A stretch of DNA of 64,000 nucleotides from assembly GCA_026874595.1 (NCBI GenBank), contig CM049318.1, forward strand, positions 21,429,456-21,493,455. Direction: 5' to 3'. Position numbers and translations under genes: made by a program. Within the stretch, counting starts at the first letter, position 1, and each line of letters opens with the position of its first letter. The notes under the pieces were generated by a model that saw only the letters and a program-made list of their open reading frames with translations, was not told the DNA's origin and ran no database searches. Origin of the DNA: Sipunculus nudus. Lineage: Eukaryota; Annelida; Sipuncula; Golfingiida; Sipunculidae. Positions 48,125-61,900 of the stretch are shown here, piece by piece.

Positions 48125-48423
48125 CTAGAAACCTGCCCAAAGCGGTGGCCTTTGATGTTGCCGGGGGGGGGGGGGGGGGGCGAATGATCAGTGTCCGCCG
48201 GAGATGGCGTATCTTGTCTGTATTTGTTAGGTTCATTTACTCTTAGAATGTTGGTTTGAGTTGAAATCTGCTGTTCGTTGTCCGCAGTAGTGATCAAGGT
48301 GTCCGCATTATAGAAGTTCCGCTTATACAAAACATATAGGGAATATTGAAGGGACTTACCTATCTTGTCCGTTATAGCTAGTTGTCTTCCTAAATGAGGT
48401 GTCCGTTAGACCAGTTTTCACTG
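48125..48423 (+). mobile_element. deletion derivative (MITE) of the Tigger family with a G run
   Basis: The left end CTAGAAACCTGCCCAAAGCG is joined directly to GCCTTTGATGTTGCC from the right third of the 16167 element. From there the right end runs intact to GTTAGACCAGTTTTCACTG at 48423. The middle, including the HTH region, is gone. A G homopolymer of about 18 (48162-48180) sits where the full copy has GCCCGGGGCGAG. Confidence 0.8.
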
Positions 48424-51080
48424 TATATATGAGAGAGAGCCTATTGTAGTAGAGAGTTTAAATTCTTCGAAAAAGTGGCTTCTAACGAGAACTATTTACA
48501 TTTCACATATCAGATATATTAAGTATAAATGAAATAAAGGGTAGTCTCCTTAAAGTATTACGGTATCTGTATATCTTTCGTTCTAAACCGATTGCTAAAT
48601 CCATTACACAAGTGAAAGAAAAGCTTGCCCCGGGCGCAATCAACGACGAAAAACAAACAGAGCGCTTACGCTATCTGATGGTGGTACAGCCCAACTTCAC
48701 AAATCAAGGGTTTTAAAGCTTCTCTGCGTGTTTATTCTTTCATGTTTCTTCTCTTTTTTTATAATTGACGCGTTTGCGCGACCAAGATCTTTCCTCTGGT
48801 CACGAGGTCTTGTAATGGTAAAAAGATACACCTGGACTGCATTTACTCACACACAAAACTATGACAACGTATAAAACCGGTGAACAGGAGATATTAAGCT
48901 CGAAATATTTTTCTGTCATAGATTGATCGCACGTCCATGCGTGATAATTTTTATTATTTTATAAATAGTTCAAAATGAAAATTATACGTACTCCATAAAA
49001 TGGGTTGTTATATGTTCAGCTATAGCCAATAATCATATCAATGCTTGTATATGCATTCAATATTTTAAACGATCCACTACACTGTGCGTTCCATCATCAT
49101 CAATCTAGATAGACAGATCAATTGAGAATATTAGAAATCTGCCCAAAATTATCCAATAAAAACACAGTCAGGCTGTTTGGTAACTGTAACTCTTGTCCGA
49201 ACTTTTTTTATTTTATTTTTTATTATTTAGTTCAAAAAGGAAAATTAAACGTACTCCCTAAAATGGGCTGTTGACTGTTCAGCTACCCACTATTTATATC
49301 AATGGCTGTATATGCATTCAATATTTTAAACAATCCAATACACTCTGCATAGCCATAAAAAAATTCCCCGACGTTATCCTGACTCTCTTATCACAGAATT
49401 CCCCGACTTTTCCCAGACTCTCCAGTCACAGAATTCCCCCACTTTTCTCTGCCCGCTGGGAACCCTGAGCAAACTACACTTCATATTGTCTTTCTAGGTT
49501 ATGGTTTATATAAATTCGAACAAATGGAATGACGCATTAAAGGCACTGGTTCCTTTTGGAAAGTACTTTGCATTTCATCATAAAAAGAAATATTGCGAAA
49601 TTTAAGATGGTGTGCAAGACTCGCTAATATAACCTTCTCTTACAGTTTATATACACTATATAGTAAAGTGGTATAATGACTTTTTCTCGGATTTAAATAA
49701 GAGTCACAACTATACCTTTTTTCATCTCTGCATGTATCTTCATCGAGAATTAAAGTGAACAAAACTGTTATATGCCCAGCTAATGCTTTCCCACCATATT
49801 TAAAATGTTTGATAGAAATAGTACTTGAACAGCAAGTTTTACCGCTTTTCAGGCTACTTATAGCCTTTTCAACTTTAAAACGTCACGTTTATTACAAGTT
49901 GAGTCACATGAATAAGGCTGGTAAAGTTCAACCTATCATGGGTCACTTTTTGAAATCATCCTTTAGATCCTTATATTCATTCAAGAGAGAATAAGTGTAC
50001 AACCTCGAAAAAGGTTTAGCTCATTCTTCAGATTTCGTTTCGGGATCATTAGTTACTTAACTATTAAAATCAATAGCTAAATTTTTGAAATCTAGACTAA
50101 GTTTAATAAAATTGACCTTAATATATTTTATCTATTTTTTTTTTCAATGAATTCCCGCTCTCTCCTTGATATTCTCTCATATGTCTCCTTAAACTTTAAT
50201 TTCAGTTAGGTTTGATGTAGGGTTTATATTTGCGACGAGGAACTTATTTTTTTAGAGGCTTGAAATACCAACAATCGACCTATAATAACCACTTATAACC
50301 TCAAAATCGATTACATTTTCCTCATTAACCGACCGTGAGTAAAGTTTATCTGTAATCATATTGAAAAAATTCATCAAACCCAAACCATTTGAGTAAACTT
50401 GAGCGAGCTCGTCTCTGGGATCATTTCTGTGAAATATTGAACAATTTAGCTGAATGATTTCAGAGTAGCAGATTTTCAAATTTTTTTTAGACCCCCCCCC
50501 CTTAAAATATAAGTTAATGCAGGTGGAGCCACAAAACACTAAATCCCACACCTTTTGATATGTGACAGATTTCGCATAAAATTTTGGGATGCTAGCTCCC
50601 GCTATTCCTGAGAAATTAAGGGTTATTCTACTGATGACCGATGCCCCTCGTACATAAAATGTTGATGCAGTTGGCGCAACTAATACTTCAATTTCTTATG
50701 AGAGTCATGTGATCAACATTTGCATAAAATTTTGTGATGATAGCCCCAGCCGTTTCTGAAATTGTAATTTTTTTTATCCTTTTTTGGGGGCAAAATGACT
50801 TCGTTCTGCTTACTGTTACTCGGCGAAAATTCACCGAACTGGAGCCATTCGAACAAACTTGAGAGAGATTGTTTCAGAGATTATTTCTGTGAAATATTGA
50901 ATTATTTGGCTGGACAGTCTGAGAAAATTTTAAAGTTCTTTTTAGCTATTTTTTTAGTTAAAAATGACATCCTTTAACGGCTTGTCTTGGAACAATAAGT
51001 GGTCTATATTGGGCCTATTTTGACCATTTTGGTACGGATCAAAAGAAAGCAGAAGTCCTTTACAGATTGTCTGGACGCAT
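48424..51080. repeat. intergenic with several short direct duplications
   Basis: No gene seen. Related blocks lie at 48960-49092 and 49230-49347 (GTATATGCATTCAATATTTT, ~265 bp apart). A 35-bp unit with ATTCCCCGACTTTT occurs three times at 49363-49460. Two ~150-bp related blocks lie at 50340-50470 and 50820-50950 (AAACTTGAG-GAG, TTTCTGTGAAATATTGAA). All are degenerate. Confidence 0.55.
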
Positions 51081-51082
51081 AA

Positions 51083-51510
51083 TTACATCATATCAAGTTC
51101 CGTTAACAGTTTTTCAATAAATGGCTTTTGTGATTTTTCCAGAGAACTTAGAGCCAATAATTTTGCAAATAAAATCACCGGCTGGAATAACTTCACACTC
51201 CAGCGAAAACCGGAAATCCAGCTCATAAAGTTGCTCAATACACTGTGTGCACAGATTAATCCATGGTTTATTGGGAGATTTACGCAAATAACATGTGTTC
51301 TTCCTTTAAAATTTAAACGGATCCCAATGACGTCGTCACTTTCAATATCAACAAGCAACGCCCTACAGGGAGTCATTTTTTCATATTACCCCCATAAATC
51401 CCATAGAAATTCATTCTTTATTGTGGTGACATTGCAGCGCCATCTATCAGGAACTTAGTGAAATACGCATAAACCGGGATACTTATGCGAAAACTTGCCC
51501 CGTCATTCCT
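51083..51510 (-). other. open segment of 97 codons, unidentified
   Basis: The minus-strand frame at 51083-51376 (MTPCRALLVDIESDDVIGIR and onward) has mixed composition but no motif I recognise and no clear splice sites. It is listed because it is the least repetitive open segment here. It may be chance or a decayed transposon frame. Confidence 0.2.
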
Positions 51511-51539
51511 GTATTATCCGAAGTGATACAACAGCTCAA

Positions 51540-52015
51540 CTTCCTTTTGTACGGAATGCGAAATGCGGATAAAATCGGTTTTGACTAAATAAATTAGGTG
51601 AGATTCCTTGTGCGCGGATGCAGAATGCATATCCGGCCAAAACGAATCGCTACATGCAGCGATTTTTGCCGGTTCCGCATGGTTTCCAGATGCAACACAG
51701 AAAACATGCATGCTACTGTGCCGGTACATATGAAATTTCTCAAAACGCATTCCGCATGCCGTACTAAGGCTAAGATTCCTTATGTGCGAATGCAGATAAA
51801 ATCGGTAATGACTATATAAATATGGAAGAGTCCTTATGCGCGGATCCGGCATGCGAAATGCGAATCCGGCAAAACGAATCGCTACATGTAGCAACTTTCG
51901 CCGGTTCTGTATGGTGTCCAGGAGAGACGTATAGAAAATATACATGCTGCCATGACAGTACCTATGAAATCTCTCAATACGCATTCCGCATATCAGGAAT
52001 CTTCGATTTATAGAG
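51540..52015. repeat. tandem duplication, ~232-bp period, two copies
   Basis: AAAACGAATCGCTACATG recurs at about 51639 and 51871. GCGCGGAT, GCCGGTTC-G-ATGGT, CATATGAAATTTCTCAAAAC and GCATTCCGCAT recur at the same spacing. The 156-residue minus-strand frame (51514-51984) spans both copies and repeats the same peptide pattern, so it is a repeat by-product. Confidence 0.75.
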
Positions 52016-55000
52016 TTTAAAGAACTAAGGAGATGGAGTTCTAGAGCTCTTGTTAAAGGAAACTGGGCTATTCATCGGGTCGCTTTGTCCAGGTGTACCT
52101 TTGCTGGTGAAGCACGTCTTTCTAATGAAAACAGGAGAACGGGATTAGAAGCTTGGGTATGTAGGCTACAATTATACATCTAGTATTTTAGTTAGATGTT
52201 AATTTTATACATTATAGTATGCCAATATCTGGATAATTGGCACTTGTTAATGTAACAGAGTCACATACGTATTTATTTAAGGATGTGCATACTACAAATA
52301 TATCGGTTACGTCTGAAACTTTATAGGACTGTAAAAAACAACAAGTCGAATGTTTTAGATAAACAACAGGTTTTACTGTCATAGTGAATCTGCGATTACA
52401 ACCTGCCGTGTCATATGCATCTTATCACATGCAAACCCTACATCACACAGAGCCTCGCTCTCATCAGCCTGCCAGAGGGCGTGGTACTGGTCTAATTACG
52501 CGGCGTCATGGGCACATCGCCGCTAAGTAATAAGTGATCGCCAGGATACGCGTGACGACGTTTAGGAATATCTGCTAGGTGTGACGTCACGTTTAACTCT
52601 CACAGACCCCTAAAATTTTTTATTTAAGAACCTACGAGCGTGTTTTCCCTCCATTCATTAAGAGCGACATATTATAAATAAGATTACCAGAATTAACGCA
52701 CCCAATGTCCAAAGAGAAACACCGCTCGTTTATAACCCATGCCTACCGGAATACAATATTATAAACCCTTACATTATACTATGCCTGTCTTACCAGCATT
52801 AGCAGCACAAGTTCAGTATGGCATATGCGACTCAGTCATAAATTAATAAAGAATATATTATTTCAGAATGACAGTGGTCGTACTGAAAGTGATACACTCG
52901 GTTTGCCCGCTCACAGCATGTCCAGGAACAGACGGTGCTGCCACCTTCCGATGTCACATGAAACCAAATTATCCCAAGCCATCGTGTGATGGCCAATGAA
53001 TCCAAACTGTTAAAAACACTGTGTTTTTTCTTAACTGATAGATTCGTGATGTAATTTATATTTAAAGATGCAACGGTTTCTTTGAACAGACATAAGAAAC
53101 AATGCCACTATATATAAGGCTTGATGGCTGGCAATAGATGCTCATGCTCAAGTGTAACTATCCAATAAATTAACTGGGATTCACAATATTTAAAGAAATC
53201 AATTTAACCGATATCACATAACAGTAGCAATGGTTATAATTTTTCTGTGTGATGAATAATGGTTGGTCTTTAAACGTGGCAGGTCAGAAGGTGTTTTTTT
53301 GTACAGGGGTGTGCTTTGGAAGCACAAACTATGCAACACCGAAAAAAGTCTGAAGTCTCCATCTAAGGAGACTTCCGTAAAGCTAGACTAATTATTGAAA
53401 ACAATATACAGTCATGTACAATATCAACTCAAAATATCACAAATTTTATCCTTCGATGGTGATGCCTTGTGCATTTTAGACAATCATCGGCTGATATGGC
53501 CTACCCTGCCACTCTGATATAAAGCCGGGGAAAGTCAAGTCCTTGGGTAATCTTCGGCTCAATGTTTTACAGAACACAGGTTAAATTTCTATTTTCAATG
53601 CTAAAAAAAATCACGATCTTACATCCAAACTTACTTCCATACCAAAAACACTTTTCCTATTTTATAATGTTTCTTTTAACATGCTACAATACGTTTGCAT
53701 AAAGTAAGAAAGACAAAACAGTGATAATACTTCAACCATTTGCAAGAACATATCTGCTGTCAAAGGTAACCAAGAGATCTAACAAGACCTTCTATTTTTA
53801 AATGGTTGGCAAATACAGACTGGTCCCCTGTCTTTATACAAAGATACAGAATGGCTCTCTGCATAAAATTCCTCTTCTTAATTATATAAATTGGATCCAT
53901 GACTTACCTTACCTTTCTTCACATTGAAGCTGAAGATGTTTATGATTTACCAATATTCAATAAATTAATAACTCATTCTTTGATCCAAGAATATTAAAGA
54001 TTCTCTCTCACAAAGATGCTTAAAGCTGTCAGGATGATATGAGCACATGACACTGAAAACAACTCATGCAGTCCAGTCACTTTTTGATTTATATTTTGTC
54101 AAAGAACTAACAATGACCACTGCTTATCATAAACATTGCACATAATGACGAGGCTGTATTCTATTTAAAATTGCTATATAGTTGACCGGTTGAGTCTCTC
54201 CTTATTCCAAACATGCAAAAGACTTAGTTAGATCTAGGAAGCTCTGACTAATAACTGACCCAAAGTATGACCTTGAAACTGTGGAAATTCACAAGCCATA
54301 TTTTCACCATTTTTCACATATTTAGTATCCAAGAACCTGGGAAGCTCTGACCTATAACATGACCTTGACCCACAGCATGACCTTGACACTGTGGAAAATC
54401 CAAACCAATATTTGCACTTCATATCTTTAGTATGGCAGAATAGAACAGTCTTTGTCCAGATTATAAATGACGACTTGGACATTTCCTCAAGTTCATCATA
54501 TAGGTGCTACTTAATAATAACCTTGACCCATGACTCCTGACCTCAGGTCAGATGTGCTTTAGTTACATTCACAGAGTCAAGGTGAGTTTAGGTTGAATAT
54601 CACATTTAACAATGGTGCAGTGACAGGCATGGCATTATTTCCACACTGAGTGGAATAAAAATGTCTTCCTGGTGCTTGCTTATATCTGAAGGATAACATT
54701 CCATGGAAATGCGAGCAATGTGTTGAAGTCTGCCAGCAAAAGCCCATAGTATCCTCATGATAAACAATATTAGTTCTACGTCAGCCAAGTACACGCAATG
54801 ACTACACCTGGAGTACGCACCCTTGTATAAGGTACTTGTGTAGACTGGTACATGCCTCACATTTTACCACACACAAATTCACCTTTTTACTTCCACAGGA
54901 GGTGTGTTTGCTTATTTGTATGGATTCAGGTACCACAAGTCACAATCAGCTGTGGCTGATTTCTTGTGCTTTCGCGTAAGCTTCCTCCAAATCCTCGTAG

Positions 55001-55060
55001 CGGTATATTGTTATATATGTATTAGCACATCCACTGTAATCCAAAACACTATGTACTGTC
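52016..55060. other. intergenic, 3' of the kinase gene
   Basis: No convincing gene. A TGACGTCA (CRE-like) octamer lies at 52582-52589 in a locally GC-richer stretch. AAGTCTCC-ATCTA-AGGAGACTT is a perfect 8-9-bp hairpin near 53354-53376. CATGACCTTGA-ACTGTGGAAA units repeat at 54260-54420. The 113-residue plus and 75-residue minus frames at 54904-55245 overlap each other; neither has a recognisable domain. Confidence 0.4.
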
Positions 55061-55929
55061 TCTGTGTCATTGTAGTTTCTCCATACTACCCATGGGTTCT
55101 GCAGCATGCCTTCCGGGGCAAAAAAAATAAAATACACAATGTGAGTGTTGGGCTGGCACAATTTACATATCAACTAGAAAAGGTTGTCCAGAGGACCAAA
55201 TCCCCGCCTATCTGGAATATCAAAAATGTACACTTTAGCTTATAGCAAAATATGAACTTAATTCAAATAATTAATGAATTAAATTAATGTATTTAACATA
55301 TGCAGAACTCGTAAAAATAATCATGAACTCACTAAAAATGTACCTACACCTGACATGAGTAGAACAATAAGATATACAACATTTAAATTAGAAATTGATC
55401 AGTGTTAAAGCTTTTCGAGGTTATATGTTGCATAAATTGAAAATTTCTTTAAAAGCAAAATAAATCAAGCTTGACCAAAAACCTCATCAGGTGAGCGGAT
55501 CAATATGTTTATCATTATCACCGTTTAATTTAATAAAACATTGATAAGCCAAAAAAAAGGTATGGTTCTCAGGCACATTTTTTTTAAAAATTAATTACGT
55601 TTTTTGTATATTTCGATAAAAATGTCATATGATCAGGGAAAAGCATGATTATAATATAACTTTTTTCCTTGACAGGTAAAAGCACTACATAACAAAGGAA
55701 ATCTTATCAAAATCGTATTATTTTATCTTCTTGAAAGATGAAAATCAAAATCAAAATTGTAGATGCGAGGTTAAAATTGACGCAGGTGGTGCCTGAGAAC
55801 CATACCTTTTTTTTTGCCTAATACTGCTGCAAAAGTAAAAATAAATTCAAGCGAGAGAGTATGGACAAGACGATAAAAGCTGTAGTGGAGACAGCAGTAC
55901 CTGATTTGTAGGTGATAGTTAGTACTCAC

Positions 55930-58900
55930 TTTATTTTCATTGCATTTGCTTTCAGGTAATCCTCACTGGCTAGGGATAACACGTCTGGCCTGTCTTCCTT
56001 ACGATATGTTAAACATCGCCTAATAAAATTCTGTTGAAGAAAAAATTACATCAACTTATTTATCATAAGCATTATCAATAATATCAAATATATTTAAATA
56101 CAATATCTCTTTTATTACAGTCATCATCTAACATTAGAAATTATCATCTCCATCATAACAAGTAAATTTGTGGAATTTATGTCCCCTGCTTCTGCCTCTT
56201 GTTATTTTAGCTTCCTGTAATCTTCATGCTTGCCTTCTCAATATGTTTTAGTTTTAATTTTCCCCTGAAGATGTTTCCACATGTAATGGTGCTTGTGTTT
56301 TAGTTTTCATTGACCCCTAAAGATGTCTCCATGTCATAATTTTTTGCTGTGAATTGGGAACAAAAAGGGAATTATTTGTTTGTTTTGGAGCTAGTGATGA
56401 TAAATATTCAGACAGACACTCCAGAACCAATTCCAGCCAAGGTATGCATGAGAGCAATAACTGATCCAAATTTGAATGAAATTGGATTATATTTAGGAAA
56501 ATTTTCGCATGGAAATGAAAACCTGAGGAACTGACAGACAGAGGGACAGACAGCTAGACATACAAACCCAAACCAATGTGCCCGTTCTGCGGAAGCAGGA
56601 GACAATAATTATATGCAGTGCAGTATATAAATGAAAATATAATCATCATTATCTTACACAGTACAGTAAATCCTCTAAACTATCATAATTACCATCATAT
56701 AAAATGCAGATTATAATATAAAATATCATACTAACAATCAAATAAAGTGCAAAAGAGAATCTTAATCATCTTAATCATACACAATGCAGTGTATCATCCA
56801 AATTATCACAATCATCAACATAAGAAAAGAAAAACAAGGGACCCATGGGTCACGGCGCTCAGCTGTTTAACTCAAGTTAAGTAAGATTTTGATAATACCC
56901 TTGGAGACAGGGAAGAGGATTGATGTCATTAATATGTTTTACAGTTGGAAATGGTGTGCTATTATCTATTATTTTGACTTGGCCATAAAACTTTACTTAC
57001 ATTGCAGCAGAATTATTTGAAAAGTTAAACTATTTATTAAAAATTAATAACAAATATTGTGTCAAATATAATTTAACTTAAAAATTATAACAGTATCATG
57101 TTTTTTTCATCAAAGATTTTTTAATAATATTTTCGAAATAAATGATTATAAAAATAATATTATAGAATATATTCATGAATGCATCTGTATACAAATACAA
57201 ACATTTTTACCTGTATTCCTATCCTTATACATGAAATTATGGAGTACATATTCATATTCACATTCAAAAACATTTGCAAAGTACTGCACCATGTCTGGTA
57301 TTTATTCAGTTTCAGCCAAACAAAGTTCTTGAGAATCCATATCACAAATTTAAATAATGATCATAAAGTACCTGGTTTTATGAATTTTATTTATATTCAA
57401 AAATAAAACTATAATATTCACTTTGGACTACCTTCACATCAATCTAAACACTAGACATAGCAAGAGCCTTATGACAATTATCAACATTACAGAAATCATA
57501 ATGAGAACTTGTCTAAGATCTGATTTTTTATCATATTTAAATTTTTTTATTTAAACAAAAAATTTGTCAGAAAAAAATTTGAAGTATCCCAGCTATGAAA
57601 CCATTATGTGTAAAAAATAACCCAAGGATAAGAATACCCTATAAATTGTACAAGGAGAAAACTAGAGATGGGCAAGTTTAATTTTATTAACTGAAATATA
57701 GGAACCAGTAATATAAATTTTGATTATTTACATAGTCTTGTGACAGCTGTTACGGCCACGTGTCTGAATGTCATAAGTGAAACATATTGACATCTTTAAT
57801 CAGTACTTGTCCGAGTAAAATCTATATATTTTGACATATATTAACTTTTTGAAATAAATATAAATTAACAAACTGAAACACTTGGAAAAGACCTGGGAAT
57901 TTAGATTTATATTATCAACTGCATCTTTGTCAATCATTAATTTCCTTCATATAATCCCTAATAGTATAGAACAATATAATTTAATTATTTCTTTTTCATG
58001 ATCAAAACTGAAAAGAAAGATACCATAGGTGACTCAAAGGTGTTACTTGGAATACATTTTCATCCATCCATACAAAATCCATAAAACATCAGTAACTGCA
58101 AGGTAATTCAATTCCCTGTTAGTATTACTCATCAACTGTCAAATTCCTTTTCTCTTGATTATTTTAAAGTTGTTATTATAGACCTATTAAAATTTATTTA
58201 TTCATTGTTTATTGTTATGCTGTTGGTCAAAACAACTAATAGATGAGCTGGGTTGGACACCTGGATCAGCTGTTGCCAGCAATAAGCTGCCCAGCTGCAA
58301 GTATATGCCCCGAGTCAAGCGTGCATATTTGGCCTGAAAGGTCAACTTTAGGACATACAGGTGACTGAAGAGGGGCTGGCTTGTGCCTGGGTCTGACATG
58401 GTCTCATAAAAACTTTAATAAAAGCTACAGTTTTTGGCCAATTTCTTTCAACTTTCAAAACTAACATGCTGAAATCCTTATTTCTGCATGATATGAAAAT
58501 TATATCAACAGTGCTTACAGGAAACAGACATGCCATGATCAAAATTAGGCAAAATTTAAGGTACTGATTTTATATTTATGCTAAAAACTTATAAAATTTG
58601 AAACATTCAGAACTAATTTTGGGTATACAATTGAATCTTGATTAATTAATGTAATATCCCTGACAAAAAAAAACCTCTAGCTTCAGCAATTTTCATGTTA
58701 AAGGAGTAAATATATTTCTTGTTTACAAAGTGCATTATGTTCGGGCCCATAACTTAAAACAATTTCGCAATACTCACATAATTTCTGGCATGTGCATAGA
58801 GTATAAATAGAAGAACATGTATATTTTATATGATCACAGTTAGATCAGTGGTATTGATATTAGGCAGTCTTGAAGTGTATCAATGGGTTTTTAATTGAAA

Positions 58901-61900
58901 ATTAAAGTTTTTTCTTAACATCTCGAAGGAATGAAATTCTAGTGACCAAACTTTTGGTTTGGTAGGGGGGTTTGGGGGACATCTAACTGTATGCCAAATT
59001 TTGGGAGCTGAGAGCTGGCCTGGGAAGCTAGGGAGCTGAGCTCTAGCAAACTGCATAATACTTGCTTGATCTAAACAATACTTTACATGGTGCTTGAAAA
59101 CTGGAATAAAATCTACAGTTTTTGATCAACTGGTTTCAAATTTCAGATTTTAACAGATTAAATCCTCATGTGTACATCCTGTGTAAATTAAATCCACAGC
59201 AATTACAGGAAAAAAATGTGCCATGGTCAAATCTGGGCAAAATTTAAGGTACTGATTTTATATTTATGCTAATAACTGATAAAATTTAAAAAATTCAGAT
59301 CTAATTTTGGGTATACAATTGAATCTTGACAAAATATAGTTATATACCTGAAAGAAAGTCTCTAGCTTCAGCAATTCTCAAGTTAAGGAAGTAAATATAT
59401 TTCCTGAATTTTTACAAAGTGCATTATGTTTGGGCCCATTACTTCAAGAATTTAAAAAATATTGAAATAATTTATGATATGTACATAGGAAATATATAGA
59501 GGAATTTATATATTAAAAATGGTCAATATCAGGTCAGTGATTTTGATTTTAGGCAGTCTTAAAGTGTAACAATGGGTTTTTAATGGAAAACAGAGGTTTT
59601 TCCTTAATAATTCGAAGGAACGAAGTCCTAGTGACCAAACTTTCGGTATGGTAGGAGATTTTGGGGACATCTAAAGGTATGCTGAATTTCAGATTCGTAG
59701 GTCCAAAGGTTTCAAAACGTGCCAGTTTAACGGACGGACGGATGAACGACAGCCGACGGACAAAGGACCACGACTATAGCTCAGATGACTTATAGTCAGC
59801 TGAGCTAAAAACTTCCATTTACATTTATAACAATCTTTAAATGCATGACAGCCTACACCTGTCACATTAAAGATGGACACAGGTAGTTCTTAGACATTGA
59901 GACAGAGAAACAGGAGGAGCGGAGCAGGATATGCCAAGTGTATACAAGACGGACTGTGTGAACCTGACATACTATTGACTTACTTTTGCTTCATTGCTAA
60001 CAGCCGGCTTATTTGGAAATAGGACATCTGTTGCCTTCAGGATAGTATTTTCTTCTAAGATGGCGGCCTGTGACAAGTTGTGCCCAAATGGCTGAAAAAG
60101 AATATCAGTAAACAAACCTGAGAAAATGAATAGTTCACAAGAATTGTAACATTATAATTTATACTGACCATCCATCTGTTTTCCATGTGAGGAATAAGTC
60201 CAGTGGAGCTCAGCAATGCATCAATACAGGATTTTTTATATAAATGGGCAAATGTAACAAGATTAATTTGTATTTAATATTTACATTTATGGCAAAGGTC
60301 AGCAAAAATGGAATAAAAAAAAAAATTAACTGTTTTTTCATCCATTAGTGGAACTGGTGAAAACACACAACTGTTTAAAGTGATGTGATTTCACCAATTC
60401 CACAAAGGGATTCCAATTTGTTTTTGGGAAATATTTAAATTTTTTCTGGAGATATTAATGATTGCTTTTCAGCAAAGGAAAAGGAAATGCAGGTTTTACC
60501 CAGGAGGTAAAAACATCAATTAAATAACTAGTGAAAATAACTACATAAACTACAGAATCAATATGCCTTGAAGATTAATCTTTTTGCCATACAGACGCAG
60601 GTAAAATATCACACCAACATAACTTACAGAAACAATCCTCTGTATAGACTAACCTTTTTGCCATACAGGCACTGGTAAAATATCACACCAACCTATTTTA
60701 CAGAATCAACCCTCTGTGTAGACTAACCTTTTTGCCATACAGGCACTGGTAAAATATCACACCCACAGACCAAACATCCACTTTGGAAGAGATCTTAGGG
60801 GGCTCCTTGCCCACGACGAAGCACTCTGGTGGTAAATACCTGTAAGACATATTTATACTATCAAACATCTCTCAAACATCAGAATATTAATCATCATACA
60901 ACACTGCCTCAGCCCTGTTAACTGCATGCATCTTATATTAAATGTTAGGTATCTTTAGCTATGATCTGACTGAACATTATAGAAACACAAGCAACAATAT
61001 CCAGTCATGTAGAACCCTTTGAATGGTTAAATGATATAATCTATCATTCTTTTACAGGACCTCAACACTTTGTCATATGCAAATTGAAGGACACGTTAAG
61101 AAGACTGAAGGACTTATTTTACTTTTTTCAAGGACTATGTTTCCATAAATTTACTTTCCACCAACAGATATGATTTGAGAAAGTTTCATTAAGTTAGCCT
61201 GACACTATCCTGAACAATTCTTCATAGTGGCTATAAATAATTTCATTTCCATGAAAGGAAACTGCTTATATTTTAAATTATGTGAGCATTTACACATCTG
61301 ATTTGCTCTGGAGACTTATCTTACACCAAATGACAATTTCATCTTATCATATGACTGCAATGTATGCTCTAGTGACTTCTCGGCCTGTGTCACATGACCT
61401 CCACATCTGATCATGTGACAGGAATGATGTGATACTAACCAGTAGGTCCCTGCACCCTGTGAGGTAAGGTCCATACCATACTCTGGACTGTAGTTGTCAT
61501 CGTCCATGATTTTACTCAGCCCAAAGTCTGTGATCTTGATCTCCCCACTCACTGAGCCTACCCCTAATAATATGTTACCTGAAACACAGTAAACCATCAT
61601 GTATACCTTTAACAAAGCCACTAATCCTACATCAGAATGTTATTATTCTATATACACTTGGTCTCTAAAATCAAAACTATTTTACCTATTCTCTCTTTTA
61701 TCTGCGGGGGGTGGTGCTGTAATGGTAAAGGTGCCAAGCTCATGATGGAGAGGTCTTGAGTTTGAATCCCTGTTGCACCCCCACCATGCCAAGACTCTTA
61801 GGCAAGATCCAAACCACCAGTTTCCCTCTGTCCACCCAGCAGTAGAAATGGGTACTGGTAAATACTGGCAAGGTAACCACAGATGGACTAGGATCCCGTC

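Noticed and set aside
47965-48330. Gly- or Pro-rich open frames on both strands
   Set aside because: They run through a G homopolymer inside a deletion-derived MITE.
53354-53376. AAGTCTCC/GGAGACTT hairpin as a histone-type or terminator stem
   Set aside because: Sequence and loop do not match the histone 3' stem-loop, and no histone gene is nearby.
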